DNA of 64,000 nt from Gigantopelta aegis (taxonomy: Eukaryota > Mollusca > Gastropoda > Neomphalida > Peltospiridae): assembly GCF_016097555.1 (NCBI RefSeq), contig NC_054708.1:22301443-22365442 (forward strand). Direction: 5' to 3'. Below the pieces are notes generated by a model. That model did not search any database and was not told the DNA's origin. It was given only the letters and a program-made list of their open reading frames with translations. Of this stretch, positions 22,673 to 34,352 are shown piece after piece. Every line of letters begins with the position of its first letter. The stretch's first letter is position 1. The position numbers were made by a program, and so were the translations under genes.

Positions 22673-22885
22673 AGAAACACACACTAAGAAATCCCCCCCC
22701 CCTCCCCCCCAAAAAAAAAAACAAAAAAACCCACAACTAAAAAACCCAACCCCACTCCAAAGCAAACCCCCCCCCCCCCAACAACAACGACATATAAACA
22801 TCGAAACAAACAACCCCCTTCCCCAAAACCCTCCAGACCACCTACCCCCCACAACAATAAAAAAAAAAACCCAAACTAAACAAAA
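22673..22885. repeat. A/C-only low-complexity tract
   Basis: About 210 bp in which the plus strand is nearly all A and C (runs of CCCCCCC and AAAAAAA), with few G or T. Similar tracts lie at 24970-25200, 25395-25475 and 33600-33860. Confidence 0.85.
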
Positions 22886-23030
22886 ACACTTGTGTATCCA
22901 GTATTTAGTGATGTTTGTGGTTTTGTTGGTGTGTATTTATGAGTATTCTTCGAGGGTGTCATGTTGGGGTACCGTTAAAAATTTTATGGTTTTATTCTGT
23001 GCTCGTTTTGGTGTATCGTTAACGATGAAG

Positions 23031-23035
<5 letters not shown>

Positions 23036-23076
<41 letters not shown>
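23036..23076. repeat. (AAT)n microsatellite
   Basis: A run of AAT triplets. Confidence 0.95.
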
Positions 23077-23144
23077 TAACAAGGCATAGAAAAAGCTGCA
23101 AAACGCCCTACGCGATTGCATCATCCTATTACTGTATGTTAAAT

Positions 23145-23352
23145 CTTATGAATATCGCATGAGAAATGAAGTTGGTAGAGCAGTGTGGTTGTAATCTATA
23201 TTCTTGGTAATAGTGGTCTTGAACTGGTACAAACAGGTGAAACGTGAACTCCTAATCGTATATGTGAAGTTTTATGAAATCAGTTTTAGAAATGAAGTCG
23301 TGAGAGCGATGACGTTGCATTTCTATTTTAGTAATAGTGACCTTAAATATAA

Positions 23353-23383
<31 letters not shown>

Positions 23384-23655
23384 TATGAAATTTCATGAAA
23401 ATGTAAGGATAAATGAAGTCGCTAGAGTGGTAACATCGCATTTTTGAAAATGACCTTGACCTTTGACTCAGAGATTCGAAACGGGAACTTGTTCAAGATG
23501 CCATATACTATGACGTTTCATGCAAATTGGTCTAGGAATGAAGTCGCTAGTGCGGTGACGTTGTATGTCAAATTTTAGTAACAGTAACAGTGACCTTGAC
23601 CTTCAACGCAGAAAGGCAAAACGCAAAATCATTCAAGATATCTTGGAATAGAAGA
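23145..23655. repeat. Degenerate tandem array, unit about 120-140 bp
   Basis: Three to four diverged units share GGAATGAAGTCGCTAG, GTGACGTTGCATTTC, and TAACAGTGACCTTGACCTT. An (AAAT)/(TA) microsatellite interrupts the array at 23346-23387. It is an old minisatellite with no coding role evident. Confidence 0.65.
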
Positions 23656-23845
23656 AAATACTTTATTACAAACTGAATAAAAATAACTACACCAATAGAT
23701 TCCGGTGTCGTTTAGTAACCGATCCTAACCATTTATCATAATAATTGTCTTTAGGTCAATCTGGGTTAGTATTATGTAATTGCAAAGATTATTCGAAACA
23801 AAACTACAAAACACAAATACTCTTCCTAGGCATTTCATTCATTTC

Positions 23846-24066
23846 ATTTATATATATTTTTTGTGCTTCTATCCAATTAAGGTTGAAACACACACATCAG
23901 CTATCTGGGTGGTCTGTCCAGGACAGTGGGTTAGTGGTCAGTTGTTAGTGATACAGTGTAGTGGCTTTAGGTCTTTAAACTCGTTCTGCGTGGAAGCCTG
24001 TACCGGGATGCGAACCCAGTACCTACCAGCCTTTAGTCCGATATCCTAACCACTACACCACCTAGG
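23846..24066 (-). mobile_element. SINE type C
   Basis: The reversed type-C tail (TATCCAATTAAGGTTGAAAC), the CTGTCCAGGACAGTGGGTTAG block and the head (TATCCTAACCACTACACCAC) are recognisable, with a deletion in the middle. Confidence 0.75.
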
Positions 24067-24592
24067 GCGGTAAAATCATTCTGCCTGCCACAACCTTTAT
24101 CACAATAACTTGTCTTCAGCCAATTAGGTGAACTTAAGGCTTCTACTAAGATAACTGAGATATTTCGCCCACAACTAGTATTACACAAAAAGCAAGGATT
24201 ACACGAAAGAAAAATGCAACACACACAAACAAAAACGCTCTTCCCAGATAAGGACAGTTCTTCAACAATCCTACAACGAGCTTAGGGCAACACCACACGA
24301 TACGAGTGCCTGGTACAAGAATGTTCACGACAATAACCGATTGTGATAAGACAACATGACGATCGGTAATAGGCTGTTCTAGTACGAAACACTCGTATAG
24401 TGTGGCGTCGCCTTTAGTATTCATAATCGCTGTAATGAATTATGCAAGCCCCATTACACGCATACATAACGACATACATATTGTGGTGAAACGCTCCCAA
24501 CAGAGAGAACGGTGCACTGCAACCATCCAGTCTCTTCAATTGTATGGTGTATCTGTGCATACCACTTGCCGCCAAATAGCCTACTCCTACTA

Positions 24593-24594
24593 TT

Positions 24595-24634
<40 letters not shown>
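24593..24634. repeat. (AAC)n microsatellite
   Basis: A run of AAC triplets. Confidence 0.95.
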
Positions 24635-24776
24635 GAAAGGGCTCTTTTATAAGCTTATTTCCAGAGACAGGACAGCACATACCAGTACTAGTCATGCATC
24701 ACTGTCTGGAGCGGAAAAAAATAACAAGTCTACGATATACCAGTAGTGGATTATTTTAGTGTTTTAAGCTACACAA

Positions 24777-24779
24777 ACA

Positions 24780-24815
<36 letters not shown>

Positions 24816-24832
24816 CACGCACACACATATAC
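24777..24832. repeat. (ACGC)n microsatellite
   Basis: About eight ACGC units followed by CA repeats. Confidence 0.9.
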
Positions 24833-24969
24833 ACACATACAATATAATACAAACCCTTCTGCCGTCCAGGATCTATGGCTCTTCTGCCCCCATTCGCTGA
24901 CACCAACAGTGACAATGGATCTTTTATATGCACATTTTAACATACAGAGACATTTGTTGCAGCGAAAAA

Positions 24970-25157
24970 TAATAAATAACCCCCAAACTAAAAAAAAACA
25001 AACAAAAAACCCAAAACAACAAAAACAAAACCCAAAACAACAAACAAAAATAGATTAGGCCCCCTCCAAATCCCACACAAAATCCCCACAACCCCCCCTC
25101 CCCCCAAAAAAAATCCCCAACAACAAAACCGACAACATAAACACACACACACACACA

Positions 25158-25200
<43 letters not shown>
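24970..25200. repeat. A/C-only tract and (CA)n
   Basis: A low-complexity A/C tract runs into a (CA)n microsatellite at 25140-25198. Flanking short pieces (24909-24930 and 25255-25300) look like SINE body fragments. Confidence 0.85.
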
Positions 25201-25475
25201 AAAAAGAAGAAGAGTAAAACATAAAAAAGAAACCAAAACAAACCTAACCACATCTGAGATATACCAGTCGTGGAGCACTGTCTGGAACGAGAAAACACTA
25301 AATCGGTACACGGGGAATGTGTATATCGATCCCGTAACCCAGGGAACTTCAGGTGAACACTTTACAGCTCAGTGGAATCTCGTCCCTTTGAATAATACTC
25401 CCCCCCCACCAAAAAATTAAAAAAAAAACCCAAAAAAAACCAACCCAAAAAACCCCTAAAACCAACACAAAAAAC

Positions 25476-26274
25476 ATGATTAGGTTAGCGAGGTCAGCAC
25501 TGTTTTTAGCGTCATGGCGACTAGCGGCGTGACGTCATCATAATAAGGACAACGCTCACCAAATTAGGTTAAAGGAACGCTGAACGGGGAGGGAGATTAA
25601 GAGAATCAATAAGCAGTTAAAACTCATTTTCTTATTACACACGGACCAAGACGACACGAGTCTGTCATTGAATAAATATCTAGTATTACAAAATCACAGT
25701 CTGGCGCTGGGTTTCCCAGACTAAGTGAGAGCCAAAGATGATGTTCCGTTATTTGGTTATTAAAACAAAGGACGCCTTTTTAAGAGGGAAAATGTGTATG
25801 GAATTCTGGAAACAAAACTCGTCTATATACTAGGTTTCCAAGACGAAGGAAGAGGAAGTCTCGGACCAAGATGACACTTGCGATCTGGCTGAACTGAATA
25901 TACATTACGTGAATACAAACAACCGTATTAAAGTACCTGTAGGCCAACTAGGTACCGGTCTAAGGAGGAATACAGTTTAGGGGGGGGGGGGGGGGTGGGG
26001 GCAACATAAACTTGGGGGGGGGATTATAATTATAATCTACTAGCTCAGGCGCGGATCCAGAGGGGCAACACTTTTTCTTTTCGCTTATTTTAATGACTGA
26101 ATAGGTACTCTTAAATATGTTTCATTTAGTTAGTTGTATATGACCCCCCACCACAAAACATTCTGGATCCGTGCCTGTTGGCTCTTTATGCCCTCCTCCC
26201 CATCCAAGTAGCATAGTAGACTATATTCTTTATTATGGTTTTGGATGCGTGTGGGGATGGCGGTGGTGGTGGTG

Positions 26275-26323
<49 letters not shown>

Positions 26324-26741
26324 TGTGATATTAGTGGCCTAGGGGAACCAAATACTCAATTACGTCTCTGAATACAAATTCATGGTTTTTTTAAACACTA
26401 CGTGAATATGTATAGGTAGGGATTTGAACACACAGCCTAGATTAGACCATACGTTTAAATATTGTAAACCATTATCGGAATCGATTATCTTATCGAAAGT
26501 TATACCGATACTGACAGAATTAACAGACCTGTTGTTAATTAATATTCATGATACTTGCAATTGTGACTGTAACAAAGTTTTTGATTGAAACCTGGTTGTA
26601 AGGATTTATTTTACAACTTCTTACTCAAGTTACCAATTTTGACAAATCCAGGGTTTTTAATCGTTCAACAACAACAACAACAACAACAAGAAACAGCATG
26701 TTTAAGGCTCAGTTTAAATTAAAGATCTATATATAGTGTCC

Positions 26742-26823
<82 letters not shown>

Positions 26824-27332
26824 ATATATATGTATATATGTATAAAACATACCATGCATGTTAAGAACATCCCTCGCTCAAACGTGATCATTTACGTTAT
26901 TTATATTTATTAATGAGCAGGGTTCGGTATGGCGTACGTCTGACGTAAGTGTTACGAGTGGTTTACGTTACCGGGCCCCGGTGTGTATCAACTTACATGA
27001 AGATAAACTACTAAAGTCACTGACTTAGATCAGTGTTTCAAACCTGCGAGAAAACAAACACAAGCACCATGACACAGATATATATGAAATGTAAGAATTC
27101 TATTTTCTCTGTAAATTATTTTGAAAGAAAACACACATTTCTGCTCAGTTCATTGTTAATTTTAGCTAAGAGAAAAAGCTTCTTTGACAGAAACTTTCAA
27201 TTTCAATTTGACTAAAACGAAACATCATATATATCATTCCGTTGATTTTCCGGTTATAAGCAGCCAAGAAAAAGTGTCAAGTTTGCATATATAGTTTCTG
27301 AAATGTAAGAACTTTATTGTCTTTGTAAATTA
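25476..27332. other. Gene-free stretch with simple repeats
   Basis: It holds a poly-G run (25981-25995), a (GT)n run (26276-26330) and a long (TA)n run (26749-26832). The GCGGATCCAGAGG and TCTGGATCCGTGC pieces at 26047 and 26163 may be ends of a small hairpin MITE. No gene is recognised. Confidence 0.5.
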
Positions 27333-27607
27333 GTTCATTTCAGTTTAATTATGTTCGTGCTTATATCCAATTAAACTTCAAGCACGTTGTCCTGGGCACA
27401 CAAACCTCAGCTATCTGGGCTGTCTGTCCAGGACAGTGGGTTAGTTGTTAATTGTTAGAGGTTAGTGAGAGAAGAGGGTGTAGTGGCCTTACACCTACCT
27501 ATTGAGTCATTAAAACTCGCTCTGGGTGGGAGCCGGTATCGGGCTGCGAACCCTGTACCTACCAACCTTATGTCCGATGGCTTAACCACGACGCCACCGA
27601 GGCCGGT
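27333..27607 (-). mobile_element. SINE type C
   Basis: Reversed type-C copy, near full length: tail (TATCCAATTAAACTTCAAGC), the CAGGACAGTGGGTTAG block, GAGAGAAGAGGGTGTAGTGG, and head (GGCTTAACCACGACGCCACC). Confidence 0.85.
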
Positions 27608-27632
27608 GTGTAAATTATTTCAATAGAAAACA

Positions 27633-27945
27633 ATTTATTTGTTTCTTTTGTTTAATGACACCACTAGAGCATATTAATTAATGAATTATCGGCTATTGGA
27701 TGTCAAACATTTGATAATTCTGACTCGTAGTCATCAGAGGAAACCCGCTACATTTTTACTAATGCATCAAGGGATCTTTTATATGCACTTTATCACTTTA
27801 CCACGGCTTTTGACTAGTTGTAGTGCACTGGTTGGAACGAGAAAAAAAAAACAATCAGCTGAATGGATCTACCAAGGTAATTTGATCCAGCGACGGAAGC
27901 ACCTCAGGCGAGCACTCAACCGACTGAGCTAAATCCCGCCCCTTG
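27633..27945 (-). mobile_element. SINE type B, complete
   Basis: Reversed type-B tail, body and head. A 10-bp duplication, ATAGAAAACA, lies at 27623-27632 and 27946-27955. Confidence 0.88.
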
Positions 27946-27955
27946 ATAGAAAACA

Positions 27956-29207
27956 GACATACATGTCCACTCGTTTCATTGCTAATTTTAACTAATCTTT
28001 CCTAAAGATAATAATGTCATTTGACGGAGACTTTCACTTTCATTTTCATTTAAAAGAAATCATCATATATCATTCAGTAATAGAGCCAAATATTACAGGC
28101 GCGTGTGCTGAAATTTTAGGAGGGGTGTGTGTGTATAAACATCGGAAAATATATTGAAAACAAAATGCTTGAGAAGGTGGTTTCGCCGTATAGAAACTTA
28201 TTTTAGACTTCAAATAAAGACAAAACCACACGAAGCAATTGCGTCATACGGAAATAGCGGACTTCATAAGGCTACCCAATACGTTTCCAGTACTCCGTAC
28301 CATAATAGCCAATTTCATATGCTATAGCAACCAATGAAATCGTAATGTTTGTCTTGTCGCAATTGGATATTCTCGTACAAGGCACGCGTAGTGTATGGCA
28401 TCACCTAGCAACCGGTAAAGTCGTAATGTTTAGCGTCACAATCGGCTATTCTCGTTGCTGTTCTCGTAAGAGGTACTCGTATCGTGTAGCGCCGCTTTAA
28501 GGCGCGTTCTGTTCTAATGTTTGGTGTTCGCGTATCGCATTAAAGCTACATTATCGCTAAGTGTACTTCTATTTTGTGTTGGGAGAGGTTGGGGATGGGG
28601 TGATAAATAACAAAACAACAACCGAACAACAACAACAACAACAACAACAACAAAATCCTCCCCAAAAAATACAACAACAAAAAGAAAGAAGTAAAAATAA
28701 AATAATTAAAAATTAAAATAATTTCACACATATATATGTGTATATTTGTATAATTAGGTCGAGAATATCCATATTGTTAATAAGGTTATGCGCTGCCTCT
28801 GAGCATAAACATTTGTTTCCTCAAGAAACACACACACACACACACACATGTATGTGTATGTGCCCCCAGCACTTTTTTTGCACCTTCCTACGCCACTGTA
28901 GCTAATATATATAAACCATTGCTGCTGCTACTTGATCAAGAAAAGAGGTGGGCACAGTCCCCCATTGCCCATGCCCCCATCCCGCTTCCTGCGCCAGTGA
29001 GCTAGTACTGTTACCGAATCATATTTTGCATTGTAAATAAATAAATAAATAAATATATATATATATAGTTACATGTAAGACATAAACAGGCTTTGTAAAT
29101 TCGGACCATTATGATTAGCTATTGGTAGCCGATGTTGGTATGATGTGGGTGTAAATCCTCTCTAATTATGCAAATGTAATATGTGGGATCGATTAATTTA
29201 TAGTTAT
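27956..29207. other. Gene-free stretch
   Basis: The block at about 28370-28510 (ATTCTCGT..., CTCGTATCGTGTAGCG) resembles, in reverse, 24285-24420, so a dispersed repeat is shared. A (CAA)n run lies at 28626-28652, and short CA and (AAAT)n runs follow. No gene is seen. Confidence 0.5.
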
Positions 29208-29222
29208 TTATCACAAATAGAA

Positions 29223-29509
29223 GGAATGAATGTTTTATTTAACGACGCACTCAGCACATTTTATTTACGGTTATATGGCGTCGGACATATGGTTAAGGAC
29301 CACACAGATATTGAGACAGGAAACCTGCTGTCACTACTCTTTTCGATTAGTAGCAAGGAATCTTTTATATGCACCATCACACAGACAAGATAGTACATAC
29401 CACGGCCTATGTTATATCAGTTGTGGAGCGCTGGCTGGAACGAGAACTAGCCCAGTGGGCCCACCGATGGTAATCGATCCTAGACCGATCGCGCTGAGCT
29501 ACGTCCCGC
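29223..29509 (-). mobile_element. SINE type A
   Basis: Reversed type-A copy, slightly deleted near the head. The target duplication TTTATCACAAATAGA lies just before 29223 and again from about 29512. Confidence 0.87.
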
Positions 29510-29548
29510 TCCTTTATCACAAATAGATGTAAAAACGGCGAAATAAGA

Positions 29549-29706
29549 CATTTGCAACTTTAAGAAAGCACCTTTAATCTGTAGTAGTTTTGCAACTTTT
29601 AGAAAGCACCTTTAATCTGTAGTAGTTTTGCAACTTTAAGAAAGCACCTTTAATCTGTAGTAGTTTTGCAACTTTTAGAAAGCACCTTTAATTTGTAGTA
29701 GTTTTT
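29549..29706. repeat. 38-bp tandem repeat, four units
   Basis: Four direct units of GCAACTTTAAGAAAGCACCT...GTAGTAG. Units alternate between CTTTAAGAAAG and CTTTTAGAAAG, i.e. an ABAB pattern that suggests a 76-bp dimer was duplicated. Confidence 0.92.
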
Positions 29707-30103
29707 AGCCCTCTCCGCAAAAAATAAATAAATCAGAAGACATTTTATGAAAAACCTAGACGATTAAAACTGACGTTAGCCTTTCTGTCGCCGTCTACAG
29801 TTGTAACCCCAAATGTATTTTATATGCAAATTGAATTACTTGATTACAGTAACGAGAGGGCAGTCTGAGCTGGGGGCTGCTGGAGAAGCTGGCAAAAGAC
29901 AGGCAGCAGTGGCGACCTCTGGTTACAGCCTTATGTGCTTCTTAGCACGAAGGGGATTAAGCAAGTAACTGTTATAGGCGTATAGTTGAAAGTATAGTCT
30001 TTACGTTTTAAAACGAAAATAAATGTATACTTTTGGCGAGAAACGGCTTTGACAGAACCCTATTTAATTTTGAGATTGAATGGAAAAATAACCGGCACTC
30101 CTT

Positions 30104-30170
30104 TTCCCCCGACGCTATATAACCGTAAATAAAATGTGTTGAGTGCGTCGTTAAATAAAACATTTCCTTT
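30104..30170 (+). mobile_element. SINE type A tail fragment
   Basis: Only the last 65 bp of the type-A tail (GCTATATAACCGTAAATAAAAT through TTAAATAAAACATTTCC) is present. Confidence 0.8.
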
Positions 30171-30208
30171 CTCCTTTAATCCGCCACCTGCATAAACGTT
30201 TTATAAAG

Positions 30209-30210
30209 GT

Positions 30211-30252
<42 letters not shown>

Positions 30253-30340
30253 TGTGTGTGTGTATTTGTGTGTGTATGTGTTGTGTGTTTGTGCGTGTAT
30301 TTGTGTGTGTGTGTGTATGTGTGTTGTGTGTGTGTGTCTC
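30209..30340. repeat. (GT)n microsatellite
   Basis: A long, slightly interrupted GT run. The open frame rich in V and C here is a by-product. A poly-C run of 18 follows at 30412-30429. Confidence 0.95.
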
Positions 30341-30429
30341 CTTAATATTTGGCAAGGCTTAAACTGTTTACAACAGACATTCTATTCTTCTACGCAAATA
30401 TCAATAGACCATCCCCCCCCCCCCCCCCT

Positions 30430-31096
30430 TGTTAGCCACGAGACAGTGTCACTATTTATGTTGCCAATAATACGTCACAAGCCGCCCCGATTATTTCTGT
30501 GTCAAATCCATTTTTAGCAGTCATCAGTGACCGGCGTTAAAAATGTGATTAAGTGTGAACGTGGAATTCCACTTGTGTATTTCGACGAAATGGAACGCCA
30601 CCCATTGTAATTTGAGCACTGGTCTTTGAACACCCATCTGTCGCCAAACGATAGACATAAGCCTCGGCGGTGCAATCGTTCCATTACTTATTCATAGAAA
30701 ATGGGAACTGTTATCTACCGACCACAGTTTTATTGCTGCGCCGCCAACTGCGCGAAAACATCACTCTGCCGTGCCAATGCATGCAGAGCTGAAACGGTCG
30801 GTTGAACCGATATTGCCGTAAGTGGGTCTGCTCGTGGTTGCATAGCACCAAAGCAGAAGGTTCCGGGTCAAAGTTCGAAGTCAAATATCTACGGAGTAAA
30901 AACAACTGCGGCTCTGATTGGTAGTAATATGTGACACTGATTACTACTATCTGTGCAAATACAGTCAACCTTCTTTATAACGACCAAGTTGGTGCAATAC
31001 TGTATTACTTGTCTTGCCGTTATAACAAATTTACCGTTATAACGATAGTGAAGAATTAACTCCCTTTGCTTGGCAAATGATTGTTAATTTTGTTAA
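30430..31096. other. Gene-free stretch
   Basis: No recognised repeat or gene. A short inverted motif (CTTTATAACGAC; GCCGTTATAACAAATTTACC; TTATAACGATAG) lies at 30971-31048. Confidence 0.45.
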
Positions 31097-31474
31097 CCGG
31101 CCTCGGTGGTGTCGTGATTAAGCCATTGGGTATACGGCTGACAAGTACAGGGTTCGCAGCCCGGTACCGGCTCCCACCCAGAGCGAGTTTTAACGACTCG
31201 ATGGGTACGTGTAAGACCACTAACCACTAACAACTAACCCACTGTCCTGGACAGACAGCCCAGATGAGGTGTCTGCCCAGGACATCGTGCACGAACCCGA
31301 CGGGTAGATGTAAGACCACTACACCCTCTTCTCTCTTACTAACCATTAACCACTAACAACTAACCCACTGTCTTGGATAGACATCCCAGATAGATGTGGT
31401 GTGTGCCCAGGAAAGTGTGTTTGGACCTTAATTGGATATAAGCACGAAAATAAGTTGAAATGAAATAAAAAACT
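31097..31474 (+). mobile_element. SINE type C with internal duplication
   Basis: The head CCGGCCTCGGTGGTGTCGTG and B box GGGTTCGCAGCCC are followed by a body in which the ACTAACCCACTGTC...GACAGACAGCCCAGAT region occurs twice. The tail reads TTAATTGGATATAAGCACG. Confidence 0.85.
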
Positions 31475-31568
31475 TATTTTGTTGAAAATACACATGCTGT
31501 ATTATAAATATGTACTGAACTGTTATCCAGTGCCAATGAATAAATACACTTCTATTTAGTATATAGTT

Positions 31569-31872
31569 GGCGGGATTTAGCTCAGTTGGTTGAGTGCTCG
31601 CTCGAGGTGCTTGCGTCACAGGATCGAACCACCTCGGTGGATCCATTCACTTGATTGGGATTTTTCTCATTCCAAACAGTGCACCACAACTGGTCAAAAG
31701 CTGAGGTATGTGTTTTCCTGTCTGTTGGAAAGTGCATATAAAAGATCCCTTGCTGCATTAGGAAAAATGTAGCGAGTTTCCTCTGATGACTACGTGTCAG
31801 AATTACCAAATGTTTGACATCCAATAACCCATCATTAATTAATCAATGTGCTCTAGTAGTGCCGTTAAACAA
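31569..31872 (+). mobile_element. SINE type B, complete
   Basis: An intact tRNA-like head (GGCGGGATTTAGCTCAGTTG; B box AGGATCGAACC), body and tail (GTGCCGTTAAACAAAATTAT). Confidence 0.9.
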
Positions 31873-31949
31873 AATTATATCAAATTAAATGGCACTTTTT
31901 AATGTTACTAGAAATAGAAATTGATTTGTATCAGTATGTAATAGGATAA

Positions 31950-32185
31950 CAGTGGGCTATTGGTTAGTGGTTAGTGAGAGAGAAGAGGGTGTAGTGGTCC
32001 TGGACGGAGGAGACGGCGAAGGCCGGCACCTGCGCCCACGACAGGCGTGCACTACAACAGCTGGCTCCACCTACCAATGGAGTCGTTAAACCTCGCTCTT
32101 GGTGAGAGCCGGAACCGGACTGTGAACTCTGTACATACCAGCTTTATGTCCGATGGCTTAACCACGACACCACCGAGGCCGTTCA
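31950..32185 (-). mobile_element. SINE type C with inserted module
   Basis: A reversed type-C copy: GTTAGTGGTTAGTGAGAGAG and the head GGCTTAACCACGACACCACC. The GC-rich module at 31998-32058 lies between body parts and is also found, reversed, at 2824-2862. Confidence 0.7.
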
Positions 32186-32401
32186 TGTGTATTATAAGGA
32201 TAAATCGTCGAGAAAATACTCGATTATGTAACCGGGCCAACGGCTGTCCACAGCACCATATGGTAATTTGTTTGCATTTCTACTTAATAACTTAAGGTGA
32301 TTTTAGCTCTACGATCGCTTTGTAAAACTGGGTCCTAGAATGCCGTGAGTACCTACTGTGCTCATTATATATAATAGCCGTCACACTTTTTACTGTCATA
32401 T

Positions 32402-32403
<2 letters not shown>

Positions 32404-32463
<60 letters not shown>

Positions 32464-33090
32464 TATACTTAAATATCGTTGTTATTTAAGATGTAATATT
32501 TACATTTAAAACAAAAATTACCGAATTCTCTTTGCAAGAAACACCCATTATGTGACATTTTAATAAATCTCCTTTAACATAAACCTTCTCTGTCATAAAC
32601 TACGCACAATAAATAGTAAATTTATTTGTCTTTTTTTGTATTTTATGGGCTGTAAGAAAAGAAAATGGTGATCAGTCGAACATCGTTACTGTAGATGTTG
32701 AGTCGGTTCTCATTTTTGACATTACGTTTGGTATCACGTGCCGTTTGAAAAATATGAAATATATCAAAGTTTAAAATTTTACCATCAATACACATCATTA
32801 TAAACTGTTTTATTATTATTGTTTTAAAAAAAAATTCAATGTTCTACATTGTACAATTTGGCCGCTAATCAACTTCAAAAAGTGGGTATTTTTAATAATT
32901 GTATTTATTTATTTTATTTATTTTTTAAAATGTTAATTTAATTTAATTTAATTTAATTTAATTTAATTTAATTTTGTTTTGTTTTGTTTTATTTTATGTT
33001 ATTATATGTTATTTTATGCTATTATATTTTATTTTATTTTGTTTTATTTTATTTTGATTTGATTTGATTTGATTTATTATAATTTTTTTT
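32404..33090. repeat. (TA)n and pentanucleotide repeats in AT-rich DNA
   Basis: A long TA run (32404-32462) is followed by very AT-rich DNA and a chain of (TTTAA)n, (TTTTG)n and (TTTTA)n repeats at 32935-33085. No coding capacity. Confidence 0.85.
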
Positions 33091-33174
33091 TATTAAAATC
33101 ACCCGATATATATATCTTTGAAGTAATAATATAGTCATATTTATTTTCCACTCAAAAACATTTATTATTTTCAG

Positions 33175-33377
33175 CTCATTCATTTTAGAACCAGAAAGTT
33201 GGAACTACTTGCAATTGCTGTCTTGAGACGCTTGGAGCAGATAAATGTTCTTTATAAAGACTTTGGCATCAACGGTTCTCTTTTGAACATCAACAATTGT
33301 CGGCCATATTTAGCTTTCAAATTACCACTCGAATACCACGGATCTTTGAAGCGGAATTGCGCTAATGGCAATACAAG
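33175..33377 (+). CDS. Possible internal exon of an unknown host gene
   Basis: An open stretch of about 67 codons is preceded by a good acceptor (TATTATTTTCAG, ending at 33174) and followed by a donor-like ACAAGTAAATAA at 33375-33386. The translation contains LELLAIAVLRRLEQINVLYK and NCRPYLAFKLPLEYHG. It belongs to no family that I recognise. Codon use and amino acid mix look more protein-like than the chance frames around it, and it sits in AT-rich intron-like sequence. It may be chance. Transcript evidence would decide. Confidence 0.3.
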
Positions 33378-33599
33378 TAAATAACTATAGAGAACTGCGG
33401 CAGACAATGCCAAAACGAAATCGTAATAGAGTGTTCTTCGTCATAAAAGGTTTCGCTAAAATGTTATGAAACTATTCAGTCATTAAGGTGTATTTTGGTA
33501 AAGGTTGTAACTCCTTTGGCGACAGAATCTAATGCAAAATACTGAGATAGTTATGACGAGATTGGCATTGCAATATTTATATTCTCTGGGGGATAATAA

Positions 33600-33860
33600 T
33601 TAAAAGAGAGACAGAAAAAAAAGATGGATCTGTTCAAAATACAAAATTGACAACAATAACAACAGCATAAAAAAGGACACAGAATAAAAAGACAAAAAAG
33701 AGACAAAAACCCCACGACTTCCCTCCTAATCACCCCCCCCAACCCCCCCCCCCCCAAAAAAAAACCCCCAAAAAAAAACCCAACCCCAAAACAACCAACC
33801 GACAACACAGAAATAAAATAACAATTAACAAACATCCAAAAAACACACACACAAAGCAAA
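33600..33860. repeat. A/C-only low-complexity tract
   Basis: The plus strand is almost free of G and T, with C runs of 7-12 and A runs of 8-9. It is the fourth tract of this kind in the window. Confidence 0.85.
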
Positions 33861-33926
33861 TGTTCGTTTAGAACATTTACCGTTAGTAATTGTTAGCTAT
33901 CATAGGTATCTTAAATGAAATACATA

Positions 33927-34225
33927 TTAGCCCAGTGGTAAAGCGCTCGCTTATTGTGCGGTCGGTTTGAGATCGATCCCCGTCGGAGGACCCATTGGGC
34001 TATTTCTCGTTCCAGCCAGTGCAGCACGACTGGTATACCAAAGGTCGTGGTATGTGCTATCCTGTCTGTGGGATGGTGCATGTAACAGATTCCTTGCTAC
34101 TAATGGAAACATGTAGCGGGTTTCCTTTCTAAGACTATATGTCTGAATTACCAAATGTTTGACATCCAATAGCCGATGATTAATAAATCAATGTGCTCTA
34201 GTGGTGTCGTTAAACAAAACAAACT
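33927..34225 (+). mobile_element. Hybrid SINE: type A head, type B tail
   Basis: The head is type A (TTAGCCCAGTGGTAAAGCGC; B box GAGATCGATCCCCG), while the 3' part is type B (TTACCAAATGTTTGACATCC and GTGTCGTTAAACAAAACAAAC). Confidence 0.85.
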
Positions 34226-34352
34226 TCTTCATCACGTTTCTAGCAGATTCCGTGATGTTTTGAGCCTTTGATTAATCACTGAATTTACCATAAACAATTA
34301 TAGGTATACAAACTGTTTACAACTATAAGCTTAAGATGTACGCACAAAATTG

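Noticed and set aside
22673-22885. Interstitial telomere repeat in the A/C tract
   Set aside because: There is no regular CCCTAA unit; the runs of A and C have irregular length.
31569-31640. tRNA-like sequences at SINE heads
   Set aside because: They keep A and B boxes but cannot form an acceptor stem and continue into SINE bodies, so they are SINE promoters, not tRNA genes.
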